A stretch of DNA of 37,422 bases from positions 1 to 37,422 of the forward strand of contig PLHQ01000096.1 in NCBI GenBank assembly GCA_003138975.1, in the 5' to 3' direction. This document shows, one piece after another, positions 1 through 9,143 of the stretch; position 1 is the stretch's first letter; each line of letters begins with the position of its first letter. The translations under genes were made by a program, and so were the position numbers. Source of the stretch: Acidobacteriaceae bacterium (GTDB lineage: Bacteria; Acidobacteriota; Terriglobia; Terriglobales; Acidobacteriaceae). The notes under the pieces were generated by a model that saw only the letters and a program-made list of their open reading frames with translations, had not been told where the DNA came from and did no database searches.

Positions 1-591
1 TTCAGCGCCGAATTTCTGCAACGTCATGCCAAGGACTACACGCGTTTGGCCAAGGCTTCCGCGGACGCGATTCGTGCGCACGACCCACAGCGCTTAGTAG
101 TGACCGATGGTTATCCCGGAGGAGGCTCGCCGATTCCGGACCTCTTCGGCACGGGGATGATGCAGAGTTGTCATACCTACAATCCCATTCAAGTCACGCA
201 CCACAACTGCGAGTGGGTACGGGGCATCCTCAACGGATCAGAACCCATACCTACATGGCCTCTCAAGGATGAAAAAGAGAAAGTCATCTACGACCGCCAA
301 ACGCTGGAAAGGAACTGCCATCCCTGGGCGGGCCTTTCAGTTGAGGGAGTGCCCATACACTTCGGCGAGATGGGATGTTATAAACACACTCCGCCCGATG
401 TTGTGTTGGCGTGGTTCAGCGACACTCTCGATGTTCTTGGTGAATTGAACTCTGGCTGGGCCTTGTGGAATTTCCGGGGACCGTTTGGCGTGCTCGACAC
501 GGAACGCCAGGGAACAAAATTCGAGGACTGGCAAGGACACAAGCTGGATCGGCCGTTACTCACGCTCTTGCAGAAGAAGATGAAAGCATAA
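1..591 (+). CDS. Glycoside hydrolase family 5-type protein, C-terminal part (5' end outside window)
   Basis: The reading frame is open from base 1 to the TAA at 589-591, giving about 196 residues of a protein that begins upstream of the window. The segment HFGEMGCYK has the form of the GH5 nucleophile motif (Glu inside GExG-like context), and the C-terminal stretch WALWNFRGPFGVLDTER is typical of the last beta-alpha unit of GH5 cellulase-like barrels. Family knowledge: these are retaining beta-glycanases (cellulase, mannanase and relatives). The acid/base NEP motif would lie upstream and cannot be checked, so the substrate is unknown. No signal peptide is visible because the N-terminus is missing. 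It is not evidently linked to the purine genes. A TTG at 46 is only an internal codon of this frame. Confidence 0.75.
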   Translation, partial: FSAEFLQRHAKDYTRLAKASADAIRAHDPQRLVVTDGYPGGGSPIPDLFGTGMMQSCHTYNPIQVTHHNCEWVRGILNGSEPIPTWPLKDEKEKVIYDRQTLERNCHPWAGLSVEGVPIHFGEMGCYKHTPPDVVLAWFSDTLDVLGELNSGWALWNFRGPFGVLDTERQGTKFEDWQGHKLDRPLLTLLQKKMKA

Positions 592-673
592 CCGCTCGCC
601 ACGCTCGCCGTTTTAGTGGACTCCGCGGCCTGAATGACTCCATACTCGAACCATGCACGGGCGGAGCGCATCC

Positions 674-3295
674 GTGAGATGGGTATTTGTGTTAGCGCTG
701 GCGGCGTGGTGCGTGATGTCGTCCGTGGCGCAGACGTCTTCATCGTCTTCCTCTTCACAATCGTCCTCTCCACAACGGGTAGCTTCCGACCATGCTTCCT
801 CGGAACACGTTGGGACAGGGCAGAAACTTGCTATTACGGTGACGGACGAAAACGGAGTGGCCGTCGGATCCGCGCGCGCCCAGTTGCAACCCCCGCCGCC
901 TGACATTCCATTGCGCTGCGAAACCGATTTTGCAGGCCACTGCGAATTCACCAACCTCTCTGCCGGGGCTTACGAACTCCGCGTGGAGAAAACCGGCTTC
1001 TATGCAATTTCTCAAAGCAACGTGCAGGTTGGCGCGACTGCAAATGTGGATGTAATTCTTTCTCATCAGCAAGAGTCGCGCGAAGTCGTGGACGTGGTTG
1101 AATCCTCCCCGGCTATAGATCCGTCGCAAGTTTCCACCAAAGAGGAGCTCACCGGCGCCCAGATTGTCGATATTCCCTATCCGGGGACACACGACTACCG
1201 TAACGCGTTGATTTTCATCCCCGGAGTTACACCCGACGCCTTTGGCCAGCCCCACGTGGCGGGCGCCGAGAGCTACCAAACGCTGGTCTTGCTGGATGGT
1301 TTCAACGTGGCTCAGCCAACGAATGGCCAGCTGGTCGTGCGGACGAGCGTCGAGTCATTCCGCTCCATCGAGGTGACCCCGAGCCGCGAGCCGGCGGAGT
1401 TTGGCAAGGGTTCCGGCGGCGTGCTCGCCTTGAACACTCGAATGGGCGACGATCACTTTCGGGTTACCTCCATGGACTTCGTCCCCGGACTGCAGACCAT
1501 TAAAGGGATCTCGATCGGTCAATGGGTGCCCCTTCTCACCATGTCCGGACCGATTCGCAAAGGGAAAATGTGGTTGATTGACTCGCTTGACGGCGAGTAC
1601 GACAACAACATCATTCAGCAATTGCCATCCGGTTCCGACAGTGACCACGTCTGGCGCGTGGATAACCTGGCAAAGCTGCAGTCCAACCTGACAACGCGCA
1701 ATATTGTGACTGTCAGCTTTTTGTCGAACTACTATCACGACCAATATTCCGGACTATCGTTTCTTCAGCCTCAGTCAACCACCCAGACTGACGCGGAAAC
1801 TTCTTATATAGGTTCGCTCAAAGACCAATATTATTTCCGCGGCGGCGCGCTTCTCGAAACCGGCTTTGGCGCGGATCAGTACAGCGTTGCGCTGACTCCT
1901 CAAGGCAGTGGTCCGTATATCCTGACAACCCAGGCGGCTGCGGGCAACTATTATCTGCGCCAGAACACCTCGGCCCGCAGATTGCAAGGTTTGGCGAACC
2001 TGTACTTTCCGCCACATCAGTGGCACGGACGGCACGACATCAAAGTTGGCACAGACTTGGACCGTTTGAGCTACGACTCGCAATTCCTGCGGCAGTCAAT
2101 TTCGTTTCTGCAGCCGGATGAGCCGCCGCCGAACCAAGCGCCGCAGCCGTGTGCAACCGGCGCAGATGGCATTCCTGTGGTCCCGTCCATTTGCGCGCGC
2201 TATTCGGTTTTCTCCGGAGGCAATTACTCCACAACTCATAACGCGGAGGCCAGCGCCTATGCTGAGGATCGGTGGCTGGTCACGAATCGTGTGCTGCTCG
2301 AGCCGGGGCTACGCCTGGATTGGGATGAAATCGTGCGGGCTCCGCTGTTCTCGCCTCGCCTCGCCGGAACTTACATTCTCGACGATGAAGGCAATACCAA
2401 GCTCTCGGCGGGAGTTGGAATTATCTATGACACAACCAACCTGGGATTGATCGACCAACCCTTCAATGGGCAGAGGGTCGATTACTTTTTCAATTCGAGC
2501 GGAAATCCGACAGATGCGAACGGGAAAGCGACCAGCGTGCCAGTACCCGTGCCGACCACGTTCTCTGTGAACCGGAACAATCTGGCAGCGCCACGATACT
2601 TCAACTGGAGCATTGGCCTCGAGAAGAAGCTGCCAGCGGCCGTCTTTCTGAAAGTAGAGTTCCTCGAAAAACGCGGAGTGCATGGTTTTGCTTACAACAC
2701 GCTGAATGGAGCGGTGGACGGTAACTACTTCCTCGAGAATGGACGCGATGATCGCTACGATGCCTTGCAGGTCAGCCTGCAGCGCCGCTTTCGCCAGCGT
2801 TATGAGGTCTTCGGCGCGTACACTCGCTCCCGGTCGCATACCAACCAGGTATTCGATTTCAGTTTGGATATTCCGCTGTTGAGCCCGCAGTTGCCCGGTC
2901 CGTATCCGTGGGATACCCCGAATCGCTTCGTCGGCTGGGGCGTGCTGCCCTTTTTCAAGCTGCCCATCCTCCACAAAGTGGATATGGTCTATTCCGCCGA
3001 AGCGCGCACCGGTCTGCCCTTCAACGCGACGACCGATCAGGGAGAAATCGCTCCGGGTTATCCTCCGGGAACTTTTCGTCTTCCTACTTACTATTCAGTA
3101 AATCTGCAGTTCGAAAAGCGCTTTCATCTGTTTGGACGCTATTGGGCTCTACGTGGGGGCTTCGATAACGTTACCAACCACGCCAACGCTGCGCTGGCAA
3201 ACGGCATTATCGATCCGACCCACCCGTTTCCGACTTACATCGACGGCAACGGGCGTGCCTTCACCGGCCGCATCCGATACCTGGGGGGAAAGTGA
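674..3295 (+). CDS. TonB-dependent outer-membrane receptor, Oar-like, with carboxypeptidase-regulatory-like domain
   Basis: About 873 residues. I favour GTG at 674 because GGAG at 663-666 sits 7 bases upstream. An in-frame ATG at 653 would add seven residues but has no ribosome binding site. The N-terminus has a signal peptide (RWVFVLALAAWCVMSSVAQ) followed by a serine-rich linker. A carboxypeptidase-regulatory-like beta-sandwich follows (roughly residues 45-110, 'ITVTDENGVAVGSARAQL'), then a plug domain (about 125-250, with 'VLLDGFNV' and 'EFGKGSGG') and a long outer-membrane beta-barrel. The family imports large or scarce solutes across the outer membrane using TonB energy. The substrate is unknown. 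Its stop faces the purine permease gene 50 bp away, so a role in purine uptake is only positional inference. The protein ends in RIRYLGGK rather than the aromatic residue usual for barrels. Confidence 0.85.
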   Translation: MRWVFVLALAAWCVMSSVAQTSSSSSSSQSSSPQRVASDHASSEHVGTGQKLAITVTDENGVAVGSARAQLQPPPPDIPLRCETDFAGHCEFTNLSAGAYELRVEKTGFYAISQSNVQVGATANVDVILSHQQESREVVDVVESSPAIDPSQVSTKEELTGAQIVDIPYPGTHDYRNALIFIPGVTPDAFGQPHVAGAESYQTLVLLDGFNVAQPTNGQLVVRTSVESFRSIEVTPSREPAEFGKGSGGVLALNTRMGDDHFRVTSMDFVPGLQTIKGISIGQWVPLLTMSGPIRKGKMWLIDSLDGEYDNNIIQQLPSGSDSDHVWRVDNLAKLQSNLTTRNIVTVSFLSNYYHDQYSGLSFLQPQSTTQTDAETSYIGSLKDQYYFRGGALLETGFGADQYSVALTPQGSGPYILTTQAAAGNYYLRQNTSARRLQGLANLYFPPHQWHGRHDIKVGTDLDRLSYDSQFLRQSISFLQPDEPPPNQAPQPCATGADGIPVVPSICARYSVFSGGNYSTTHNAEASAYAEDRWLVTNRVLLEPGLRLDWDEIVRAPLFSPRLAGTYILDDEGNTKLSAGVGIIYDTTNLGLIDQPFNGQRVDYFFNSSGNPTDANGKATSVPVPVPTTFSVNRNNLAAPRYFNWSIGLEKKLPAAVFLKVEFLEKRGVHGFAYNTLNGAVDGNYFLENGRDDRYDALQVSLQRRFRQRYEVFGAYTRSRSHTNQVFDFSLDIPLLSPQLPGPYPWDTPNRFVGWGVLPFFKLPILHKVDMVYSAEARTGLPFNATTDQGEIAPGYPPGTFRLPTYYSVNLQFEKRFHLFGRYWALRGGFDNVTNHANAALANGIIDPTHPFPTYIDGNGRAFTGRIRYLGGK

Positions 3296-3345
3296 TTCTG
3301 AAAGGAGCACGACCTGCCTTGCACGAACCCAAAACCGAGAGGGTC

Positions 3346-4641
3346 CTATGCTGCGGCCAGATAGACGTAGCGCAGAATAAAGAGGATCGTGAGGATCCAA
3401 ACGAGCGCGTTGATTTCGTGGAGCTTCCCAGCCGCAATTTTCACGACGGTGTAGGAGATTAAGCCGAGGCTGAGGCCGGTCGCGATGCTGAATGTAAGCG
3501 GCGTGGCCAGCATCGTGATGAATGCCGGGACGGCTTCGCTGAAGTCCTGCCAAGCGATTTGCGCAATGGATTGCGTCATCAGAACACCAACCAAAATCAG
3601 CGCGGGGGCGGTTGCGTAGGCCGGAATCGCGGTGGCCAGCGGTGAGCAGAACATGGCCAACAGGAAGAGGGCGGCGACGGCGACATTGCTTAGACCGGTA
3701 CGTGCCCCGGCGGCAACGCCGGCGGCGCTTTCGATGTAACTGGTCACAGTGGAAGTTCCCGTCAAGGAGCCGAACACGGTTCCTACGGCATCTGCAACCA
3801 GAACACGGCCCACTCGGGGAATCTTGCCATCCTTGACGAAGCCGCCTTGTTCGCACACCCCTACCAGGGTGCCAACATTATCGAAGAGATCCACAAACAA
3901 GAACGCGAACAGGATTTCGAGTAAGCCGAGGTGGCTGGCTCCGCGAAAATCAAGCTGCAAGAAAGTGGAGGAGGGGTGTGGCATGGAAAAGATTGCGACG
4001 GGCCAGTTCGCAATCCCGCGCAACATCCCGAGCAGTGCGGTGCCAAAGATACCGATTAAGATTGCGCCATGCAGCTTTCGTGACATGAGGATCAGCGTCA
4101 GGACCAGGCCGAAGCAAGCGGTTTGCACTTCTTTGTCGGCAAAGCTGCCAAGGCCTACGTACGTAGCCGCATTCGCCACTACGAGCTTTGCGTTACGCAG
4201 TCCTACAAAGGCGATGAACATTCCAATCCCCGCGGCAGTTGAGTGCTTCAAGCAGTCGGGCATGCCGTTGACGATCTGCTCGCGAACGCGCGTCACCGTG
4301 AGAACAAGGAAGAGAACGCCTGAACAAAAGACCACGGCGAGTGCCGTGCGCCAAGGGACATGCATGGCGATGCAAACGGAGTAGGTAAAGTAGGCGTTCA
4401 GAGACATTCCCGGCGCCAACGCGATGGGATAGTTGGCGTAGAGCCCCATCACCAAAGTAGCGACTGCGGCAGAAACGCAAGTTGCAAAGACTACACCGTC
4501 GGGCGGCATTCCGGCCTGTGCGAGAATCTGGGGGTTCACGACGATGATGTAGGCCATCGTGACGAAAGTGGTGAGGCCACCCAGCATCTCCTGTTTCACG
4601 GAGGTTTGGTTCTCGGCAAGTTTGAAATAGCGATCGATCAA
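3346..4641 (-). CDS. NCS2/AzgA-family purine base permease (adenine/guanine/hypoxanthine type)
   Basis: 431 residues, the usual length for AzgA/PbuG/GhxP proteins (COG2252). The N-terminus 'FKLAENQTSVKQEMLGGLTTF' and the following 'MAYIIVVNPQILAQAGMP' are hallmarks of this group, and the rest is a run of hydrophobic segments consistent with 12-14 membrane helices. 'SLTGTSTVTSYIESAAGVAAGARTG' is split here as SLTGTSTVTSYIESAAG and GARTGL, both conserved substrate-site segments. The start is TTG at 4641: an in-frame TGA lies directly upstream, so no longer product is possible, and a GGGGG ribosome binding site lies a few bases further up. The gene follows guanine deaminase by 39 bp on the same strand, which implies one transcript for uptake and deamination of guanine. 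Exact base preference cannot be read from sequence. Confidence 0.9.
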   Translation of the reverse strand: MIDRYFKLAENQTSVKQEMLGGLTTFVTMAYIIVVNPQILAQAGMPPDGVVFATCVSAAVATLVMGLYANYPIALAPGMSLNAYFTYSVCIAMHVPWRTALAVVFCSGVLFLVLTVTRVREQIVNGMPDCLKHSTAAGIGMFIAFVGLRNAKLVVANAATYVGLGSFADKEVQTACFGLVLTLILMSRKLHGAILIGIFGTALLGMLRGIANWPVAIFSMPHPSSTFLQLDFRGASHLGLLEILFAFLFVDLFDNVGTLVGVCEQGGFVKDGKIPRVGRVLVADAVGTVFGSLTGTSTVTSYIESAAGVAAGARTGLSNVAVAALFLLAMFCSPLATAIPAYATAPALILVGVLMTQSIAQIAWQDFSEAVPAFITMLATPLTFSIATGLSLGLISYTVVKIAAGKLHEINALVWILTILFILRYVYLAAA

Positions 4642-4680
4642 TCATTCCCCCTGTTGAGATTGGTGGGTGCTCGAACAGAC

Positions 4681-5163
4681 TCAATACTCGATCTTGTTAG
4701 GCTTGTTTTCCCAGGCACGAAACGCTGCCAGTGCCTCTTCGCGCATCATTTGAATCATTGGTATTTTGCGCTGCGAATGCGGGTGCGCGATTTCGCGGTA
4801 GATCAATGAATCGTCAAAGCCAATCCTGGAAGCGTCGGCATCGGCATTGGCAAAATAGACGCGAGAGAGGCGAGCCCAATAGATTGCGCCCAAGCACATG
4901 GGGCACGGCTCGCAGGACGTATAGATCTCGCAGCCTTCAAGATCGAAAACGCCAAGCTTCTTGCAGGCGTTGCGAATAGCGAGCACTTCGGCGTGCGCGG
5001 TGGGATCATTCGCGGAAGTGACCTGATTCGCTCCTTCGGCAATGATGGCGCCGTCTTTCACTACCACGGCACCGAAGGGGCCACCGCGTCCGGAGTGGAC
5101 GTTGTCGATCGAGAGCTGAATCGCGCGGGCCATGAAAGGATTGTCCATGTGTTCGCTCATCAT
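4681..5163 (-). CDS. guaD: Guanine deaminase, cytidine-deaminase-fold type (GuaD)
   Basis: 160 residues. Zinc site of the CDA fold: HAE (His57, catalytic Glu59) and PCPMC (Cys87, Cys90). The C-terminal tail ENKPNKIEY and the segment FDDSLIYREI match the Bacillus-type GuaD subgroup, in which the swapped C-terminal segment closes the active site. The reaction is guanine + water to xanthine + ammonia, which feeds the xanthine dehydrogenase encoded nearby. It is the first gene of a two-gene minus-strand unit with the purine permease. The start at 5163 is one of two adjacent ATG codons. No Shine-Dalgarno sequence is visible; a perfect 12-bp palindrome occupies that place (5170-5181). A tRNA adenosine deaminase is the main alternative, but the tail and context favour GuaD. 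Confidence 0.87.
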   Translation of the reverse strand: MMSEHMDNPFMARAIQLSIDNVHSGRGGPFGAVVVKDGAIIAEGANQVTSANDPTAHAEVLAIRNACKKLGVFDLEGCEIYTSCEPCPMCLGAIYWARLSRVYFANADADASRIGFDDSLIYREIAHPHSQRKIPMIQMMREEALAAFRAWENKPNKIEY

Positions 5164-5169
5164 GCGTAA

Positions 5170-5181
5170 ATCGTTAACGAT
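5170..5181. repeat. 12-bp perfect palindrome in the guaD/allB divergent intergenic region
   Basis: ATCGTTAACGAT reads the same on both strands and ends six bases before the guaD start codon. It could be an operator for the divergent guaD-permease and allantoinase units. Palindromes of this length are expected several times by chance in 37 kb, so only the position makes it notable. Confidence 0.25.
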
Positions 5182-5292
5182 ATGCCGGTGCCAGCAAACC
5201 GCGAACCCGCAATTCAGTCGACATGGACCCTTTGGCAGCCGCTTCGCTGAGAAGCGAGTATATGCTGGGACTTAGAAGTTCGTAAATGTTGT

Positions 5293-5320
5293 TTGATTCC
5301 GGTGAAGCGTGCATTGTAAA
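5293..5320 (+). promoter_or_regulatory. Possible sigma-70-type promoter for the allantoinase/purine cluster
   Basis: TTGATT (5293-5298) and TGTAAA (5315-5320) are separated by 16 bases and lie 57 bases before the allantoinase start. Each matches the -35 or -10 consensus at four positions. This is the best candidate in the divergent region but it is weak. Confidence 0.25.
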
Positions 5321-5326
5321 AGAGGA

Positions 5327-5357
5327 GGGGCCCGAGTACGCTCTGCCTCCAGGCCCC
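5327..5357 (+). promoter_or_regulatory. Inverted repeat in the allantoinase leader
   Basis: GGGGCC (5327-5332) and GGCCCC (5352-5357) can pair over a 19-base loop. The right arm ends five bases before the AAGGAG ribosome binding site (5363-5368) of the allantoinase gene. Such a stem would sit in the 5' leader and could affect translation. No known riboswitch was recognised. Confidence 0.3.
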
Positions 5358-5376
5358 AATCCAAGGAGCGGACATT

Positions 5377-6753
5377 TTGAGTTTGCAGGCCTTCTTCTCT
5401 CGCCGCGTAATCACTTCTGAAGGAATCCGGCCAGCGGCCATCCTGGTGGAAGGAGAACAAATCCGGGCGATTGTTTCTGCCGATCAAATACCTGCCGACG
5501 GTTGCCAAATCCATGATTTCGGCAAAGCTGCCATTCTCCCGGGGCTCGTCGATTCCCACGTGCATATCAACGACCCGGGCCGTGCGCAATGGGAGGGCTT
5601 CGAAACGGCGACACGGGCAGCGGCGGCGGGAGGCTATACGCTGCTTGTCGACATGCCCCTGAACTGTCTTCCCGCGACCACGACGGTCGTTGCGCTTGAG
5701 GTCAAGCGCGCAGCCGCAAAAGGCAGATGCCGCGTCGATTGGATGGCTTGGGGCGGGGTGGTCCACGATAATCAAAACCACATCGAAGCTCTCGCGGCCG
5801 CTGGAGTGCCGGGGTTCAAATGCTTTCTGATCAATCCTGGTATCGATGGCTTCACCATGGTGACGGAGCAGCAGCTGCGAGCGGCCCTGCCTCACGTTGC
5901 CCGGACTAGCCTGCCGCTGCTGGTGCACGCAGAACTTCCCGGCCCAATCGATCAGGCAACGGACGCTCTGGCTGATGCTGATTGGAATTGTTATTCGACG
6001 TATCTCGAATCGCGGCCCGATGAGGCGGAACTGGCTGCTATCCGGATGATGCTGTCGTTGTGCCGCGAATACGGCTTCCGCTTACACATCGTCCATCTCT
6101 CGACCAGTCAGGCGCTTCAGGAGCTGCGCGCTGCGCGCTCTGACGGACTTCCCGTGAGCGTGGAAACCTGCCCGCACTACTTGCACCTGTCTGCTGAAAC
6201 AATCGCAAACGGGGCGACGCTGACCAAATGTGCTCCGCCGATTCGAAGCCGCGAAAATTGCGAAGGATTGTGGGAAGGTCTACGAGATGGGACGATCGAT
6301 ATGGTGGTGACTGACCATTCGCCGTGTCCTCCGGCGATGAAGCAGCTCGCCGAGGGCGATTTCCGGACCGCCTGGGGTGGTATCGCAAGCCTTTCGGTAG
6401 CGCTGCCTCTGATGTGGACTGAAGCCAGCAGGCGCGGATTCACGCTGCTCGATCTGGCACGCTGGATGGCAGCGGCGCCGGCTCGACTAGCTGGTTGCGA
6501 TTCGCGCAAGGGTCGAATTGCCGCGGGATACGACGCGGATTTCGTTGTGTTTGATCCTGACCGCGAATTCACTGTGACAGAAAACCGGTTGCACTACCGG
6601 CATCCAGTCTCTCCGTGCCTGGGAGAGACGGTGCGCGGCGTGGTGAAGGCCACCTATCTGCGAGGAAACGCTGTCTTTGCGGAAGGAGAGTTTCCCGGTG
6701 AGCCTGGCGGGCGGGAACACGCTGCGAATAGAAGTCGGCGATCAACCGCATAA
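5377..6753 (+). CDS. allB: Allantoinase (cyclic amidohydrolase family)
   Basis: 458 residues, close to the usual 450. It hydrolyses (S)-allantoin to allantoate in the cytoplasm using a binuclear metal centre. Ligands visible: His61 and His63 (SHVHIND), the carboxylated Lys148 (GFKCFL), His184 (LVHAE), His240 (IVHLS) and Asp313 (VTDHSP). The allantoinase-like context 'ETCPHYL' and 'KCAPPIR' distinguishes it from dihydroorotase and hydantoinase. The TTG start at 5377 is supported by AAGGAG at 5363-5368, eight bases upstream. The gene is divergent from guaD and precedes the xanthine dehydrogenase genes by 125 bp. Although it is encoded first, its step comes after urate opening. The tail after about residue 440 (GGREHAANRSRRSTA) is hydrophilic and probably disordered. 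Confidence 0.92.
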   Translation: MSLQAFFSRRVITSEGIRPAAILVEGEQIRAIVSADQIPADGCQIHDFGKAAILPGLVDSHVHINDPGRAQWEGFETATRAAAAGGYTLLVDMPLNCLPATTTVVALEVKRAAAKGRCRVDWMAWGGVVHDNQNHIEALAAAGVPGFKCFLINPGIDGFTMVTEQQLRAALPHVARTSLPLLVHAELPGPIDQATDALADADWNCYSTYLESRPDEAELAAIRMMLSLCREYGFRLHIVHLSTSQALQELRAARSDGLPVSVETCPHYLHLSAETIANGATLTKCAPPIRSRENCEGLWEGLRDGTIDMVVTDHSPCPPAMKQLAEGDFRTAWGGIASLSVALPLMWTEASRRGFTLLDLARWMAAAPARLAGCDSRKGRIAAGYDADFVVFDPDREFTVTENRLHYRHPVSPCLGETVRGVVKATYLRGNAVFAEGEFPGEPGGREHAANRSRRSTA

Positions 6754-6878
6754 GCTTTTTCTGTTTCGCTTTGCAATACTTTCACTCCATTGTGACCTAG
6801 TCTGTCATACACTATCCCATCCGCGGGTCTCGGCGTCCCCGCCAGGTTACGGTAGTCTCGCGGTCAGATTGGGTCGGG

Positions 6879-9143
6879 ATGAACAGCGATCGCATCGTCG
6901 GAAACTCGGTCCCGCGGAAAGAGGGACGCGACAAAGTAACCGGAAGGTCGCAGTACGTCGACGATATGGTTTTACCGAACATGCTCTTCGGAGCAACGGT
7001 TCGCAGCCAGATTCCGCGCGGCCGGATCAAGAAGATCACATTCGGTCCGGGAGTTAGCTGGGATGAATTCGTGATCGTCTCCGCGGAAGATATTCCCGGG
7101 AAAAATTGCATCTCGTTGATCGAAGACGATCAGCCATGCCTGGCAAGCGAGTTCGTGAATCATCCCGAGGAACCAATTCTGCTGTTGGCTCATCCGAATC
7201 GCTATCTTCTTTCCAAGGCGGTTGAGGCGGTATCAGTCGAATACGATCCCTTGCCTGCCATCTTCACGATTGAAGAAAGCGAGCGCCGCGCGGAAATTAT
7301 TTGGGGCGAGGACAACATCTTCAAAACTTACTTGATCGAAAAGGGCGACGTCGATGGCGTTTGGGAAAAAGCCGCTTACATCGTGGAAGGCGAGTACACG
7401 ACTGGAGCGCAGGAGCAGCTTTACATCGAGAATAACGGGATGATCGCGACCTTTGACGGCACGCAGGGAATCACCGTGTGGGGCTCACTGCAATGTCCTT
7501 ATTACGTTCACAACGCGCTCATGGCTCTGTGCAATTTGCCGGCAGAAAAAGTTCGTGTCGTGCAGAAGGAGACCGGAGGCGCTTTCGGAGGGAAGGAAGA
7601 ATATCCGTCGATGATCGCCGCGCATGCTGCGCTGCTGGCAATCAAATCCGGAAAACCCGTGAAGATTATTTACGACCGCATGGAAGACATGGCGGCGACC
7701 ACGAAGCGACATCCCTCGCGCACGCGCCAAAGGACGGCGGTCAGCAGGGACGGCAAGATTCTGGGCGGAGAGATTGAGTTCACGATTGATGGTGGAGCGT
7801 ATGCAACTTTGTCCTCCGTAGTCCTATCCCGCGGGGCGATACACGCCGGGGGACCGTACCACTGGCCGAGCGTTCGCATTCGTGCGAAGGCGGTCGCCAC
7901 CAACGCGCCACCCCACGGAGCTTTTCGTGGTTTCGGAGCACCGCAGAGTCTGTTTGCGATGGAACGGCATATGGATCGCATCGCGCAGACAGTAGGTCTT
8001 TCTCCCGTTGAAATCCGCCGCAGGAATTTCCTGCAACTTGGGCAGACCACTACTACAGAGCAGGTTGTGCGCGAACCAATCAGTCTCGGGAAGTTGCTAG
8101 ACCGTGCTCTGGACGCTTCGGACTATCACTCTAAAAAACAGCGGTTCGCAAACCATAATGAAAGCGACACCACCCGGAAAGGCATGGGCATTGCTGCGTT
8201 TCTGCACGGTGCGGGATTCACCGGATCGGGCGAGCGTTATCTCAGTTCGGTAGTCGGGGTAGAGGGTTGTGCCGATGGCAGTGTGCGCGTGCTGGTTTCG
8301 AGCACAGAATTTGGTCAGGGGACGAATACCGTTCTCAGCCAGATTGCCGCCGAAGCGCTCAGTCTGCCCTACGAGAACGTCAGCATGGTTCAGCCGGATA
8401 CTCAGCAAGTGCCGAACAGCGGCCCAACCGTTGCGTCGCGCACCGTAATGGTGGTTGGGAAGCTGGTGCAGTCCGCAGCTTTGGGAATTAAGCAGACACT
8501 GATTTCATCCAACCTGCTCAGCGAATCCTATACCGCGGAGGAGTTTCGTGCCGCCTGCCAGCACTACGTTTCCGAGCATGGCCAATTCCGGTCCTGGTCG
8601 CGTTACGAGGCGCCAGACGGCATTTTCTGGGACGATCAAAAGTATCGAGGAGAAGCCTACGCGGCATTTGCTTGGGCGGTTTACATCGCGGAAGTCACGG
8701 TGGATCTGACGACGTATGGCGTATCGGTGGACGACTTCGTCGCGCTCCAGGAAGTTGGCAGAGTTCTGCACCCGCTTCTCGCAAGAGGGCAAATCATCGG
8801 TGGCGTTGCCCAAGGGATCGGATTCAGCCTTTATGAAAAAGTAGTTTGGCAGAACGGACGCATGCAGAACGGCCAAATGACGAATTACATCATGCCGACT
8901 TCAGCCGACCTGCCGCCCATTCGTGTGTTCTTCGAAGAGTTGGGGAATATTTACGGGGTGTACGGTGCAAAGGGCATCGGCGAACTCCCGATGGACGGTC
9001 CGGCACCGGCAATCGTCAATGCGGTGGAAGACGCGCTCGGAATTCATTTCGATTCTGTTCCGTTGCTTCCGGAAGACATCATGGATGGGCTCGTGTCGCA
9101 GTTCAGCGACGGCGGTGTTGGCTCCAGGGGCGGGACCCGATGA
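6879..9143 (+). CDS. Xanthine dehydrogenase, molybdopterin-binding subunit
   Basis: 754 residues, the length of the large subunit of three-part xanthine dehydrogenases. It hydroxylates hypoxanthine and xanthine to urate at a molybdenum centre. Visible residues include Glu240 (GGAFGGKEE) and Arg350 (GAFRGFGAPQ), equivalent to the purine-binding Glu802/Arg880 pair of bovine xanthine oxidase. The catalytic base is Glu702 (AKGIGELP). Having both purine-binding residues argues for xanthine dehydrogenase over aldehyde oxidase or CO dehydrogenase. Its stop overlaps the start of the 2Fe-2S subunit (ATGA at 9140-9143). The 125-bp gap upstream contains TTGTGA...TATCCC with 17-base spacing, a poor promoter match. 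No XdhC-type cofactor insertion gene is present in the window. Confidence 0.93.
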   Translation: MNSDRIVGNSVPRKEGRDKVTGRSQYVDDMVLPNMLFGATVRSQIPRGRIKKITFGPGVSWDEFVIVSAEDIPGKNCISLIEDDQPCLASEFVNHPEEPILLLAHPNRYLLSKAVEAVSVEYDPLPAIFTIEESERRAEIIWGEDNIFKTYLIEKGDVDGVWEKAAYIVEGEYTTGAQEQLYIENNGMIATFDGTQGITVWGSLQCPYYVHNALMALCNLPAEKVRVVQKETGGAFGGKEEYPSMIAAHAALLAIKSGKPVKIIYDRMEDMAATTKRHPSRTRQRTAVSRDGKILGGEIEFTIDGGAYATLSSVVLSRGAIHAGGPYHWPSVRIRAKAVATNAPPHGAFRGFGAPQSLFAMERHMDRIAQTVGLSPVEIRRRNFLQLGQTTTTEQVVREPISLGKLLDRALDASDYHSKKQRFANHNESDTTRKGMGIAAFLHGAGFTGSGERYLSSVVGVEGCADGSVRVLVSSTEFGQGTNTVLSQIAAEALSLPYENVSMVQPDTQQVPNSGPTVASRTVMVVGKLVQSAALGIKQTLISSNLLSESYTAEEFRAACQHYVSEHGQFRSWSRYEAPDGIFWDDQKYRGEAYAAFAWAVYIAEVTVDLTTYGVSVDDFVALQEVGRVLHPLLARGQIIGGVAQGIGFSLYEKVVWQNGRMQNGQMTNYIMPTSADLPPIRVFFEELGNIYGVYGAKGIGELPMDGPAPAIVNAVEDALGIHFDSVPLLPEDIMDGLVSQFSDGGVGSRGGTR

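Noticed and set aside
3149-3856. 235-codon minus-strand frame overlapping the permease and TonB gene ends
   Set aside because: Arg-rich shadow frame spanning two well-supported genes.
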